This document shows positions 37,205-44,239 of a stretch of 64,000 nt of DNA, piece after piece. Origin of the DNA: Streptomyces hiroshimensis (GTDB taxonomy: Bacteria > Actinomycetota > Actinomycetes > Streptomycetales > Streptomycetaceae); assembly GCF_014650335.1 (NCBI RefSeq), contig NZ_BMUT01000004.1, forward strand, positions 124,001 to 188,000. Direction: 5' to 3'. Below the pieces are notes generated by a model that searched no databases, was not told the origin of the DNA, and saw only the letters and a list, made by a program, of their open reading frames with translations. A program made the position numbers and the translations under genes. Position 1 is the stretch's first letter. Each line of letters opens with the position of its first letter.

Positions 37205-38026
37205 TCACTCCCCCTTGAACGCCCGCTGCAGGCCGATGTTGCCGATGAGGATGCCGCCGTCCACGGGGAGGGTGACGCCCGTGATCCACGCGGCGTCGCG
37301 CGAGGCGAGGAAGGCGACCGCGGCGGCGATGTCCCCCGGCTCGCCGACCCGCCCCAGCGGGTACAGCGGAGCCGCACGCTCCAGCGCGCCGGGGCGGTCG
37401 TCCCAGCCGTGGGTGCGGACCGTGCCGGGAGCGACGAGGTTGACGCGTACCCCGCGGGACGCGCACTGCCCCGCCAGCGTCCGGGTCAGGCCCGCAAGGC
37501 CCGCCTTGGCGGCGCTGTAGGCGTGGTTGCCGTAGTCCTGCTCGCCGTTGACGGAGCCGATGCTGACGACCGCGCCACGGGCGCCGGGGGCCCGGGCGAG
37601 GTGCGGCATCGCCGCCCGGACGCAACGGAAGGCGCCGGTCAGGGTGATGTCGAGGTCCTGGGCCCAGGCCTCGTCGGTGACGTCCTCCACGAGCGGGGGG
37701 TCGGGGTGGAACGCGTAGGCGTTGTTGACCAGGACGTCCAGGCCGCCGAACCGTTCGACGGCGTGGGCCACCGCGCTCTCGACGGCCGCCCGGTCGCCCA
37801 CGTCACAGGCCAGCGGCTCGGCGGCGAGGCCGTCCTCGCGGATGCGGGCGGCGGAGCGGGCGGCACGCTCGCCGTCGATGTCCGTGACGAGGACGCGCGC
37901 GCCCTCGGCGGCGAGGCGGTGCGCGGTGGCGGCGCCGATGCCGCGGCCGGCGCCGGTGACGAGGGCGGCGTAGCCGTCGAAGCGTGGCAGGTGCGCGATG
38001 GGCGGCACGGGCGGCGTGGGCTGCAT
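37205..38026 (-). CDS. Short-chain dehydrogenase/reductase
   Basis: A 273-residue classical SDR with NAD(P) motif VTGAGRGIGAATA, the NNAY variant of the NNAG motif, catalytic serine region SIGSVNGEQ and YSAAK (Tyr/Lys). The final VDGGILIG is family-typical. Asp in VTDIDG after beta-2 suggests NAD preference. It is divergent from a SnoaL-like gene with only 51 bases between, suggesting joint regulation. The substrate is unknown. Confidence 0.9.
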   Translation of the reverse strand: MQPTPPVPPIAHLPRFDGYAALVTGAGRGIGAATAHRLAAEGARVLVTDIDGERAARSAARIREDGLAAEPLACDVGDRAAVESAVAHAVERFGGLDVLVNNAYAFHPDPPLVEDVTDEAWAQDLDITLTGAFRCVRAAMPHLARAPGARGAVVSIGSVNGEQDYGNHAYSAAKAGLAGLTRTLAGQCASRGVRVNLVAPGTVRTHGWDDRPGALERAAPLYPLGRVGEPGDIAAAVAFLASRDAAWITGVTLPVDGGILIGNIGLQRAFKGE

Positions 38027-38077
38027 GGGTCGATACCGTAGGCACCCGCCGCCCCGAGGAGAAGAGGACCGACCGCC

Positions 38078-38497
38078 ATGGACCACGATCGATCCGACGC
38101 CACCCGCAGCGCGGTGCAGGCGTTCCTCACCCGCTTCGGGGAAGGCGACCCGGAGCGGACCGCCGCGCTCTTCGCCGGAACGGTCGACTGGATGATCGTC
38201 GGCGATCCGGCGGTCGTGCCGTGGGTACGGGCCCGCTCGACGCGCGCCGACGTCGCCGCGCACTTCCGCGAACTGGGCGAGAACGTCACCCAGGCGGAAG
38301 GCTCGCCTGTGGTCGACGCCCTCCTGGCGGACGGCCGCGATGCGGTGGTGACGGGCGTCATCATCGCCACGATCCGCGGCACGGGGAAGGACTTCCGGAC
38401 GCCCTTCGCGCTCCGGCTGAGCGTGGAGGACGGCCTGCTGACGCGCTTCCACCTGTACGAGGACAGCTTGGCGGTGGCGCGGGCGGCGGGGTTGTAG
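38078..38497 (+). CDS. SnoaL/NTF2-like protein
   Basis: A 139-residue single-domain protein of the NTF2-like fold: helix VQAFLTRFGEGDPERTAALF, strand VDWMIVG, VVDALLADGRDAVVTGVI and final FHLYEDSLAVARA, similar to SnoaL-like polyketide cyclases and ketosteroid isomerase relatives. Many members are small ligand-binding proteins without assigned chemistry. AGGAG lies 17 bases before the ATG; a CGCC spacer intervenes. It is divergent from the SDR and may act with it. Confidence 0.85.
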   Translation: MDHDRSDATRSAVQAFLTRFGEGDPERTAALFAGTVDWMIVGDPAVVPWVRARSTRADVAAHFRELGENVTQAEGSPVVDALLADGRDAVVTGVIIATIRGTGKDFRTPFALRLSVEDGLLTRFHLYEDSLAVARAAGL

Positions 38498-38515
38498 CCA
38501 CGGCCCCGCGCTCGC

Positions 38516-38535
38516 CTAGTACCAGCTAGTACCAG
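38516..38535. repeat. Tandem CTAGTACCAG repeat upstream of the XRE regulator
   Basis: CTAGTACCAG occurs twice head to tail, followed by CACGTACCG. It lies 96 bases before the XRE start, at the left edge of the lower-GC island, and is a possible operator (CTAG/GTAC dyads). Confidence 0.5.
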
Positions 38536-38630
38536 CACGTACCGAGACGGTCGACTCTTCGCTGCCCGGCCTCCCCACTCCGGGCGTACCGTGGCGTCAA
38601 GGCATCAACCACGGCTCTGGGCAGGGGAGC

Positions 38631-39884
38631 ATGTCGAAAGAACTCGGGGAGAACGTCAAGAAGCACCGGCGCACAGCGGGACTCACTCAGGAGACCTTGG
38701 CCCTTGCCGCTGGAGTCGCGCCATCCACAGTGGCCAAACTGGAGCAGGGCGGAAACGTCCGCATCGAGACTCTGCATCTGCTCGCCCGCGCCTTGCATGT
38801 AAAGACGTCACAGCTGATGGCGTCCGACACCCCCGCTCCCGTCCGCGAAGAGGACCCCACGAAGGTCGGACTCGTTGAATTGCGGAATTCCCTGACGCCC
38901 GCTATCGGCCTCGCGGCCCCGGTGACCGAGACTCCCGAGCAAGAGCCGGACCTGGAGGCTCTCCTTGATTTGGTACGCCGAGGCTCGGCAGCCTACGACT
39001 CGGATAGATTCGGTTCTGTGGCGACTACACTGCCGCAGATCATCAGCGATGCCAATTCGGCCGTGTCCTACTACGATCACGGCGGGGAGCACGAAAAGGC
39101 GCTTTCAGCGCGCGCCGAGGCATACTTGCTGGGCGGCCGGTACCTGACTCAGGTTCGGCAATACGACCTTGCCTACCACGCCTTGTCCGGCTCCATCCGT
39201 GACGCGCAAGAGGTGAACGATACAAACACGGCAGCGTACGCAATCGTCATCATGTCATGGCTACTGCTGCGGCAAGGCCGTTTCGATGATGCGGAAAACC
39301 TGGCCGTCGAGACGGCGGACCACATCGAGCCCCGCATTTCGAAGGCCTCCCCTGAGCGTCTGGCAGTCTGGGGCTGGCTGGCACTCCAAGCCGCAGCCGC
39401 AGCCGTGCGGAACAACCGGGAAGATCACGCAACTGGTGCCCGACGCATTGCCGCCTCTGCCGCCTCTGCGCTCGGAACAAAGTCCGCTGACGCGCGGCAC
39501 AGGTACGGCCGATTTGATCTCAAGGTTGCCGCAATGAAGGGGCTCGAAGACGAGCTGATCAAAGAGGGTGGCGATCCGTACCGCGTCATCGAGGAATCGA
39601 CAGGGCGGGCACCCTTGTCCGACAGGTCGATGAAGGCTCTCAGCGTCCCTGAAACCGACAAGGAATGGAACCGGCACCGCCTAACCGTGGCAACCGCTTA
39701 TTCAAAAACCGGAGACCACGAGAGCGCAATGGAGAGGTTGACTGCCATTGAGTACGCGAACGGCGAATGGCTTCGGCACCAGCGGACCGCCACGGATGTC
39801 ATGGAAAGCATTGCCCGGAAGCGCAAGAGGACTCTGACCGGCGAAATGCGCCGGATGATGTCACTGTTGGGAGTCACGGCCTAA
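38631..39884 (+). CDS. XRE-family regulator with TPR-like C-terminal domain
   Basis: The 417-residue protein has a helix-turn-helix at residues about 8-60 (NVKKHRRTAGLTQETLALAA, GVAPSTVAKLEQGGNVRIET) and then some 300 mostly helical residues with TPR-like repeats (KALSARAEAYLLGGRYLTQV, LAYHALSGSIRDAQEVND, AIVIMSWLLLRQGRFDDAEN). Base use is clearly less GC-rich than flanking core genes, suggesting transfer. It stands first in a chain of very small genes. HTH-plus-TPR proteins include peptide-sensing regulators in Firmicutes, but this family has no known ligand. Confidence 0.85.
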   Translation: MSKELGENVKKHRRTAGLTQETLALAAGVAPSTVAKLEQGGNVRIETLHLLARALHVKTSQLMASDTPAPVREEDPTKVGLVELRNSLTPAIGLAAPVTETPEQEPDLEALLDLVRRGSAAYDSDRFGSVATTLPQIISDANSAVSYYDHGGEHEKALSARAEAYLLGGRYLTQVRQYDLAYHALSGSIRDAQEVNDTNTAAYAIVIMSWLLLRQGRFDDAENLAVETADHIEPRISKASPERLAVWGWLALQAAAAAVRNNREDHATGARRIAASAASALGTKSADARHRYGRFDLKVAAMKGLEDELIKEGGDPYRVIEESTGRAPLSDRSMKALSVPETDKEWNRHRLTVATAYSKTGDHESAMERLTAIEYANGEWLRHQRTATDVMESIARKRKRTLTGEMRRMMSLLGVTA

Positions 39885-39926
39885 CCGCCTTGTTCCGCAG
39901 TAGTTAGGCCCTTGCCGAGCAGGCTC

Positions 39927-40100
39927 GTGGTGCACTGCGTGGGGGTCACCAACACCGGCGCGGTAAGGTGCTACGAAACGCTCGTGACGTTCAACCTCCC
40001 TGAGTCCTACGGTCGTTCAGACCTACTCGACGGACTCAGGGAGTCAGCGTGGTCACCAACCCGCAGACCGGAGCTGAACGCCCCGTACAGCGCGACGTAA
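39927..40100 (+). CDS. Small protein 1 of the micro-gene cassette
   Basis: A 57-residue frame beginning with the GTG pair at 39927 (TTG 39912 possible), 42 bases after the XRE gene, with GAGCAGG just before it. It contains HCVGVTNTGAVRCYETL and the charged SYGRSDLLDGLRE. The two cysteines, aromatic pattern and coding bias look real. A perfect 12-bp inverted repeat (39996-40007 with 40032-40043) lies inside it. Family unknown. Confidence 0.5.
   Translation: MVHCVGVTNTGAVRCYETLVTFNLPESYGRSDLLDGLRESAWSPTRRPELNAPYSAT
39996..40043 (+). repeat. Inverted repeat inside the micro-gene cassette
   Basis: Perfect 12-bp arms CTCCCTGAGTCC and GGACTCAGGGAG flank a 24-base loop. The structure ends 5 bases before the GTG of the next small gene (40049), so the downstream arm AGGGAG may act as, or hide, its ribosome site. 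Confidence 0.6.
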
Positions 40101-40222
40101 GGCGTACTGACACTGATAGGGCGCGGCGGAGGACGCTTGCCGACGCGGCCGCTGGTATGCACCCCTTCTCGCCGCTGCTGCCTGCCGTGTCGATCGGCTG
40201 TCAGCACCGGGGGCACTCGTGA
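40049..40222 (+). CDS. Small protein 2 of the micro-gene cassette
   Basis: A 57-residue frame starting at GTG 40049, preceded by AGGGAG, and overlapping the previous frame by 52 bases. It begins VVTNPQTGAERPVQRD, is arginine-rich in the middle, and ends in HPFSPLLPAVSIGC. Its stop overlaps the next start (GTGA). The overlap and ribosome site argue for translation; the odd composition argues for caution. Confidence 0.42.
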   Translation: MVTNPQTGAERPVQRDVRRTDTDRARRRTLADAAAGMHPFSPLLPAVSIGCQHRGHS

Positions 40223-40452
40223 CGCGGAAGCCGGGGGCGGCGCTGTGGACCGGCTACCGCGCCGGCGCTCTGGTCGTGGACAGGGACACCGGCCGTATGG
40301 GCGTGATGCAGGCGCGTACGGAGGACGGCTACCCGATCGCACCGGTTGACGGGAGCGGCGGCCGGTGGACGGCCCGCAGCATGGACCGATTGCGTATCGC
40401 GACCAATGAGGAGCGCAAGGCGCTCGGGCTCAGTCCGCGGAGAGTGGACTGA
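40219..40452 (+). CDS. Small protein 3 of the micro-gene cassette
   Basis: A 77-residue product with a compact beta-rich pattern: WTGYRAGALVVDRDTGRMGV, then GRWTARSMDRLRIATNEE. This resembles short SH3-like small-barrel proteins often seen in Streptomyces accessory islands, but no function is known. The GTG start overlaps the previous stop, and its own stop overlaps an ATG (TGATG). Confidence 0.65.
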   Translation: MTRKPGAALWTGYRAGALVVDRDTGRMGVMQARTEDGYPIAPVDGSGGRWTARSMDRLRIATNEERKALGLSPRRVD

Positions 40453-40500
40453 TGCCCACCTCTGTGGGGGCTCGCCCTTCCGCACTGCGCCGGACTGTGG

Positions 40501-40668
40501 ATGGCCTCGCCCGGCCCCGCCGACCCGCCTCCCTGCCGTGAGTGCATTGCCTTGAGCACTGACCTTCGGGAAGCCCAAAACAGCAACGACGAGATCGGGT
40601 TGCTCGTGGTGCGCGCCCGGATCACGCGACACTTCAAGACCACGCACGGATCGAAGGTGGACGCGTGA
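40501..40668 (+). CDS. Small protein 4 of the micro-gene cassette (CxxC)
   Basis: A 55-residue frame from ATG 40501, with PPPCRECIALSTDLREAQ and ARITRHFKTTHG. The CxxC plus distal His pair suggests a small zinc-binding knuckle. The frame is open from 40453, so a different start is possible. Its stop overlaps the next GTG (GTGA). Confidence 0.55.
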   Translation: MASPGPADPPPCRECIALSTDLREAQNSNDEIGLLVVRARITRHFKTTHGSKVDA

Positions 40669-40784
40669 CCGATCAGCATCCCGCCGATGCTGACGGCGCA
40701 TGCCCGGGGCTGGTGGCACCCCGGACGGTCCGGGAAGCCCGCGCGGAACGGCGCGCCGCGGAGAAGGCCGCCAAGAAGAAGTGA
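40665..40784 (+). CDS. Small protein 5 of the micro-gene cassette
   Basis: A 39-residue frame from GTG 40665, overlapping the previous stop. It begins MTDQHPADADGACPG and ends in a highly basic helix (AERRAAEKAAKKK). No family is recognised. Confidence 0.45.
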   Translation: MTDQHPADADGACPGLVAPRTVREARAERRAAEKAAKKK

Positions 40785-40922
40785 CCCACCACGACTTACC
40801 CCGCCGTCCGCGCACCCGCGAGGCGAGCCCGACACAGACTCCCGCCCGGTCGCTCCAGTGATGGGCGCATGAGGTCAGCGACCGGGTGGGTTCCCGTGAT
40901 ACCCGACGAATGGAGTCTCACC

Positions 40923-41024
40923 ATGGGTGGCAAGGATGAAGTCAACGGGTACGACGTGTTCGAAGAGGAGATCGTCACCGCGTCGGAGCCGGAGCCGGAC
41001 ACGCAGGAAGGCGACGATGACTGA
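40923..41024 (+). CDS. Small acidic protein 6 of the micro-gene cassette
   Basis: A 33-residue frame from ATG 40923 with TGGAG 7 bases upstream. It starts MGGKDEVNGYDVFEEEIV and ends in an acidic run. The size, lack of cysteine and acidic tail recall leader-like or precursor peptides, but no processing enzyme is nearby. Its stop overlaps the next start (TGATG). Confidence 0.5.
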   Translation: MGGKDEVNGYDVFEEEIVTASEPEPDTQEGDDD

Positions 41025-41221
41025 TGACTGACACCCCGTTCCCGGACGAGCCACTGAGCAACCGGGTCCGGATCGGCATGCTGATCAAGCGTGATCTCCC
41101 CGACCGGTCCGGACCTTCTGAGTGGTGCGGTAAGCACCCGAAGGAACGGACTCGGCTCGTGGCTCGTAAGGGATGGGTCTGTCTCGACTGCGTGCGGGAA
41201 GAGAGCAAGAACCAGCCATAG
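41024..41221 (+). CDS. Small protein 7 of the micro-gene cassette (two CxxC-like cysteines)
   Basis: A 65-residue frame starting at ATG 41024 within the previous stop. It contains EWCGKHPKERTRLVARKGWVC (here split: WCGKHPKE, then WVCLDCVREE), i.e. C-x-x-x-H and CxxC elements that could bind zinc. It ends the cassette and converges on the serine-hydrolase gene 77 bases away. Confidence 0.6.
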   Translation: MTDTPFPDEPLSNRVRIGMLIKRDLPDRSGPSEWCGKHPKERTRLVARKGWVCLDCVREESKNQP

Positions 41222-41297
41222 GCAGCCACGCCTTGCCCCGTCCGCGCCCTCACTGCGAGGCACACGGGCGGGGCTCGGTTGCACCCGGCCAGGGACT

Positions 41298-42479
41298 TTA
41301 AAGGGCGAGAGACTTCGAGAGAGCTCGCACCAGCACCTGGGCCCTGGGGTCCGCCGTGACGTTCTTCTGCATGCCGTTCGTGACGTAGCCGAAGGAGACG
41401 CCCGACTCCGGGTCCGCGAACGCCAGTGAGCCCCCGCGGCCCGGGTGGCCGAAGGAGCCCGGGGCCAGGAGCGGCGAGGACGGGCCGTGGAGCATGTAGC
41501 CCAGGCCGAAGCGGGTGTTCACGACGAGGACGCGGTCCGGGCCCGCCGACTCCTCCGTGCGGGCCAGCGTCAGCGTCGCCGGGGCGAAGAGGCGGCGTAC
41601 GCCGTCCACGTCCCCGATCAGGGAGGCGTAGAAGCGGGCGAGCGCGTCCGCGGTCGCGATGCCCGCCGAGGCGGGCAGTTCGGCGGCTCGGTACGCCGGG
41701 TCGTTCTCGTCCGCCGCCGGGGAGATCGCCGCGAAGGCCCGCCGCGTCAGGGACTCCGGGTCGTTGTAGGCGTCCGTGACGGACTGCTTCGGGCGTACCC
41801 GCAGCCCCGCCGAGGACGGGGCCGCCGGCGCCTCGATGTCCGCGATGCGCCCGACCCGGCCCGCCTGCCGCTCGGACTCCGGCAGGCCCACCCACAGGTC
41901 CAGGCCCAGCGGCCCGGCCACCTCCTGGGCGATCCAGCGGCCTATCGAGCGCCCGGTGATGCGCTCGATCAGCTCGGCGAGCAGCCAGCTGTACGTCTGC
42001 GCGTGGTAGCCGTGCGCCGTGCCGGGCTCCCACGCCGGGGCCTGGGCTGCCAGCGCCACCGGGCCGCTGACGCCGTCGACGGCCTGCGCCGGGGTGAGGG
42101 GCACGTCGAGCGCGGGCAGGCCGGCGCGGTGCGACAGCAGGTGCCGGACGAGGACCCGCTCCTTGCCGGCCGCCTTGAACTCGGGCCAGTACGTGCCGAC
42201 GGGCGCGTCCAGGTCCACCTGTCCGCGCTGGTGCAGGAGCAGCAGGACCGCCGCGGCCACACCCTTCGTGGCGGAGCGGACGATCTGCGCGGTGCCGTGC
42301 CGCCACGGCTCCTCGCCGCCGTCGGCGTCGCGGACGCCGCCCCACAGGTCGACGACCTTGCGCCCGTCGCGGTAGACGGCGACGGCCGCACCCCGCTCGC
42401 CGCGCCGGGCGAAGTTCTCCGCGAAGGCGTCCCGGACCGGTTCGAAACCGTCCGTCACCGTGCCCTGGACGTCCACCAC
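41298..42479 (-). CDS. Serine hydrolase of the beta-lactamase/esterase (EstB) family
   Basis: The 393-residue protein has the class C-like active site: SATK (Ser 69, Lys 72), Tyr 164 in AQTYSW and late HPGRGGSLAF. No signal peptide is seen, so it is probably a cytoplasmic esterase rather than a true beta-lactamase. GTG 42479 is used because AGGAG lies 9 bases upstream. It is convergent with the micro-gene cassette and downstream of the nickel/cobalt transporter genes, but has no evident link to them. Confidence 0.88.
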   Translation of the reverse strand: MVDVQGTVTDGFEPVRDAFAENFARRGERGAAVAVYRDGRKVVDLWGGVRDADGGEEPWRHGTAQIVRSATKGVAAAVLLLLHQRGQVDLDAPVGTYWPEFKAAGKERVLVRHLLSHRAGLPALDVPLTPAQAVDGVSGPVALAAQAPAWEPGTAHGYHAQTYSWLLAELIERITGRSIGRWIAQEVAGPLGLDLWVGLPESERQAGRVGRIADIEAPAAPSSAGLRVRPKQSVTDAYNDPESLTRRAFAAISPAADENDPAYRAAELPASAGIATADALARFYASLIGDVDGVRRLFAPATLTLARTEESAGPDRVLVVNTRFGLGYMLHGPSSPLLAPGSFGHPGRGGSLAFADPESGVSFGYVTNGMQKNVTADPRAQVLVRALSKSLAL

Positions 42480-42570
42480 TGTTGCCTGCTCCTGTGCCGA
42501 TTGCTGCAAATTCCTCCACCATGGTGCAACGTCGCGGTCAATGCGCGTAGACCGGGGTGGAGGGACCCCC

Positions 42571-43395
42571 TCACCTTCCGGCGCCGCGGGCGGCCCCGTC
42601 AGGCCGCACCGGCCGTGCCGTGCGCGGGTCGAAGCCGAACGGCAGCTCCAGGCGGTGCGCGCGCATGAGGTCCTCGTCACACAGGAGGTCGCGGGTCGGA
42701 CCGTCCGCCGCGATGACGCCCCCGCTGAGGACGACGGACCGCTCGCAGAGCTCCAGCGCGTACGGGAGGTCGTGGGTGACCATCAGGACCGTCACGTCCA
42801 GGGAGCGCAGGACGTCCGCGAGCTCGCGGCGCGAGGCCGGGTCGAGGTTGGACGACGGCTCGTCCAGGACGAGGATCTCCGGCTCCATCGCCAGGACCGT
42901 CGCCACGGCCACGCGCCGCCGCTGGCCGAAGGAGAGGTGGTGCGGCGGGCGGTCCGCGAAGCCGGCCATGCCGACCTGCGCCAGCGCCTTCTCCACGCAC
43001 GCCTCCAGCTCCGCGCCGCGCAGGCCCGCCGCGGCGGGGCCGAACGCGACGTCCTCGCGGACGGTCGGCATGAACAGCTGGTCGTCGGGGTCCTGGAAGA
43101 CGATGCCGACCCGGCGGCGGATCTCGGCGAGGTTCCGCTTCTCAACCGGCAGGCCGGCGACCCGGACGCCGCCCAGGCCTCCGCCGAGGATGCCGTTGAG
43201 GTGGAGGACGAGGGTGGTCTTGCCGGCGCCGTTCGGGCCGAGCAGCGCGACGCGCTCGCCGCGGGCGACCTCCAGGTCGACACCGAAGAGGGCCTGGTGG
43301 CCGTCGGGGTAGGCGTAGGCCAGACCCGACACCTCCAGGGAGGGCGGGGAGGGCGGGGAGGGTGTAGCGGGCGGGGAGGACGGGGCGTCGGTCAT
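42571..43395 (-). CDS. nikO: Nickel/cobalt ECF transporter, ATP-binding subunit
   Basis: A 274-residue ABC ATPase of the CbiO/NikO type: Walker A LLGPNGAGKTTL, Q-loop VFQDPDDQLF (the DPDDQ is characteristic of ECF ATPases), signature LSFGQRRR and Walker B ILVLDEPSSNLD. An N-terminal Pro/Ser-rich stretch precedes the domain. It energises NikQ and NikMN for Ni or Co uptake. It is third in the nikMN-nikQ-nikO order on the minus strand. Confidence 0.92.
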   Translation of the reverse strand: MTDAPSSPPATPSPPSPPSLEVSGLAYAYPDGHQALFGVDLEVARGERVALLGPNGAGKTTLVLHLNGILGGGLGGVRVAGLPVEKRNLAEIRRRVGIVFQDPDDQLFMPTVREDVAFGPAAAGLRGAELEACVEKALAQVGMAGFADRPPHHLSFGQRRRVAVATVLAMEPEILVLDEPSSNLDPASRRELADVLRSLDVTVLMVTHDLPYALELCERSVVLSGGVIAADGPTRDLLCDEDLMRAHRLELPFGFDPRTARPVRPDGAARGAGR

Positions 43396-43445
43396 GGGAG
43401 GTCCTTCCGGTCGGGGCGTACGGCGAGCAGGGGTGGGGGCCGGGG

Positions 43446-44237
43446 TCAGCTTCCGGCGGCCCACGGCAGGCCGCCCGTCACCACCCACGCCGCCAGCAAG
43501 ACCGCGAGCGCGGCCAGCGGAAGCGCCGCCGCGTACGCCCACTGCGTACGACTCGCCGCGGCGTCGTCGAGCACCGGCATCGTTCCCGCGTACCCCCGGC
43601 TGACCATCGCCAGGTGGACCCGCTCCCCGCGCTCGTAGGAGCGGATGAAGAGCGCGCCCGCGGACCTGGCCAGGACGCCCCAGTGGCGCACGCCGCGCGC
43701 CGTGACGCCGCGCGATTCGCGGGCGATGCGCATACGGCGCATCTCGTCGGTGACCACGTCCCCGTAGCGGATCATGAAGGAGGCGATCTGGACGAGCAGC
43801 GGGGGCATGCGCAGGCGCTGCAGGCCGAGGAGGAGCGAGCGGAGCTCCGTCGTCGAGGCGAGCAGGACGGATGCGGCGACGCCCAGCGTGCCCTTGGCGA
43901 GGACGTTCCAGGCGCCCCAGAGGCCGGGCTCGCTGAGCGACAGCCCGAGGACGTGCGTCTTCTCGCCCGGGACGACGAACGGCATCAGCAGCGCGAACGC
44001 CACGAACGGGATCTCGATCAGCAGCCGGCGGAGGAGGAAGCCGGCCGGGATCCGGGCCGCGACCGCCGCGGCGGCGACGAGCAGGGCGTACAGGCCGAAG
44101 GCCCATACGGCCTCGCGCGGTGTCGCGACGACCGTCAGGACGAACGCGAGGACGGCTGCGATCTTGCAGTGCGGGGGGAGGGTGTGAACGGGGGAGTGCG
44201 CGTGCCGGTAGAGCTTGTGCGCGTGGCCGGCGCCCAT
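43446..44237 (-). CDS. nikQ: Nickel/cobalt ECF transporter, transmembrane T subunit
   Basis: A 263-residue CbiQ-type membrane protein with five to six helices. It has the family coupling motif MRRMRIARESRG and, near the end, LAMVSRGYAG. It connects the substrate-binding NikMN to the ATPase. It begins 2 bases after the nikMN stop and is followed by nikO after 50 bases. Confidence 0.92.
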   Translation of the reverse strand: MGAGHAHKLYRHAHSPVHTLPPHCKIAAVLAFVLTVVATPREAVWAFGLYALLVAAAAVAARIPAGFLLRRLLIEIPFVAFALLMPFVVPGEKTHVLGLSLSEPGLWGAWNVLAKGTLGVAASVLLASTTELRSLLLGLQRLRMPPLLVQIASFMIRYGDVVTDEMRRMRIARESRGVTARGVRHWGVLARSAGALFIRSYERGERVHLAMVSRGYAGTMPVLDDAAASRTQWAYAAALPLAALAVLLAAWVVTGGLPWAAGS

Positions 44238-44239
44238 GC

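Noticed and set aside
40452..40541. A 29-codon frame starting in TGATG after small protein 3
   Set aside because: It overlaps the better-supported 55-residue frame in another phase, is arginine/proline-rich without pattern, and has no own ribosome site. It may still aid coupling.
41298..42479. Secreted class C beta-lactamase conferring resistance
   Set aside because: No signal peptide, and the sequence fits the cytoplasmic EstB-like esterase group.
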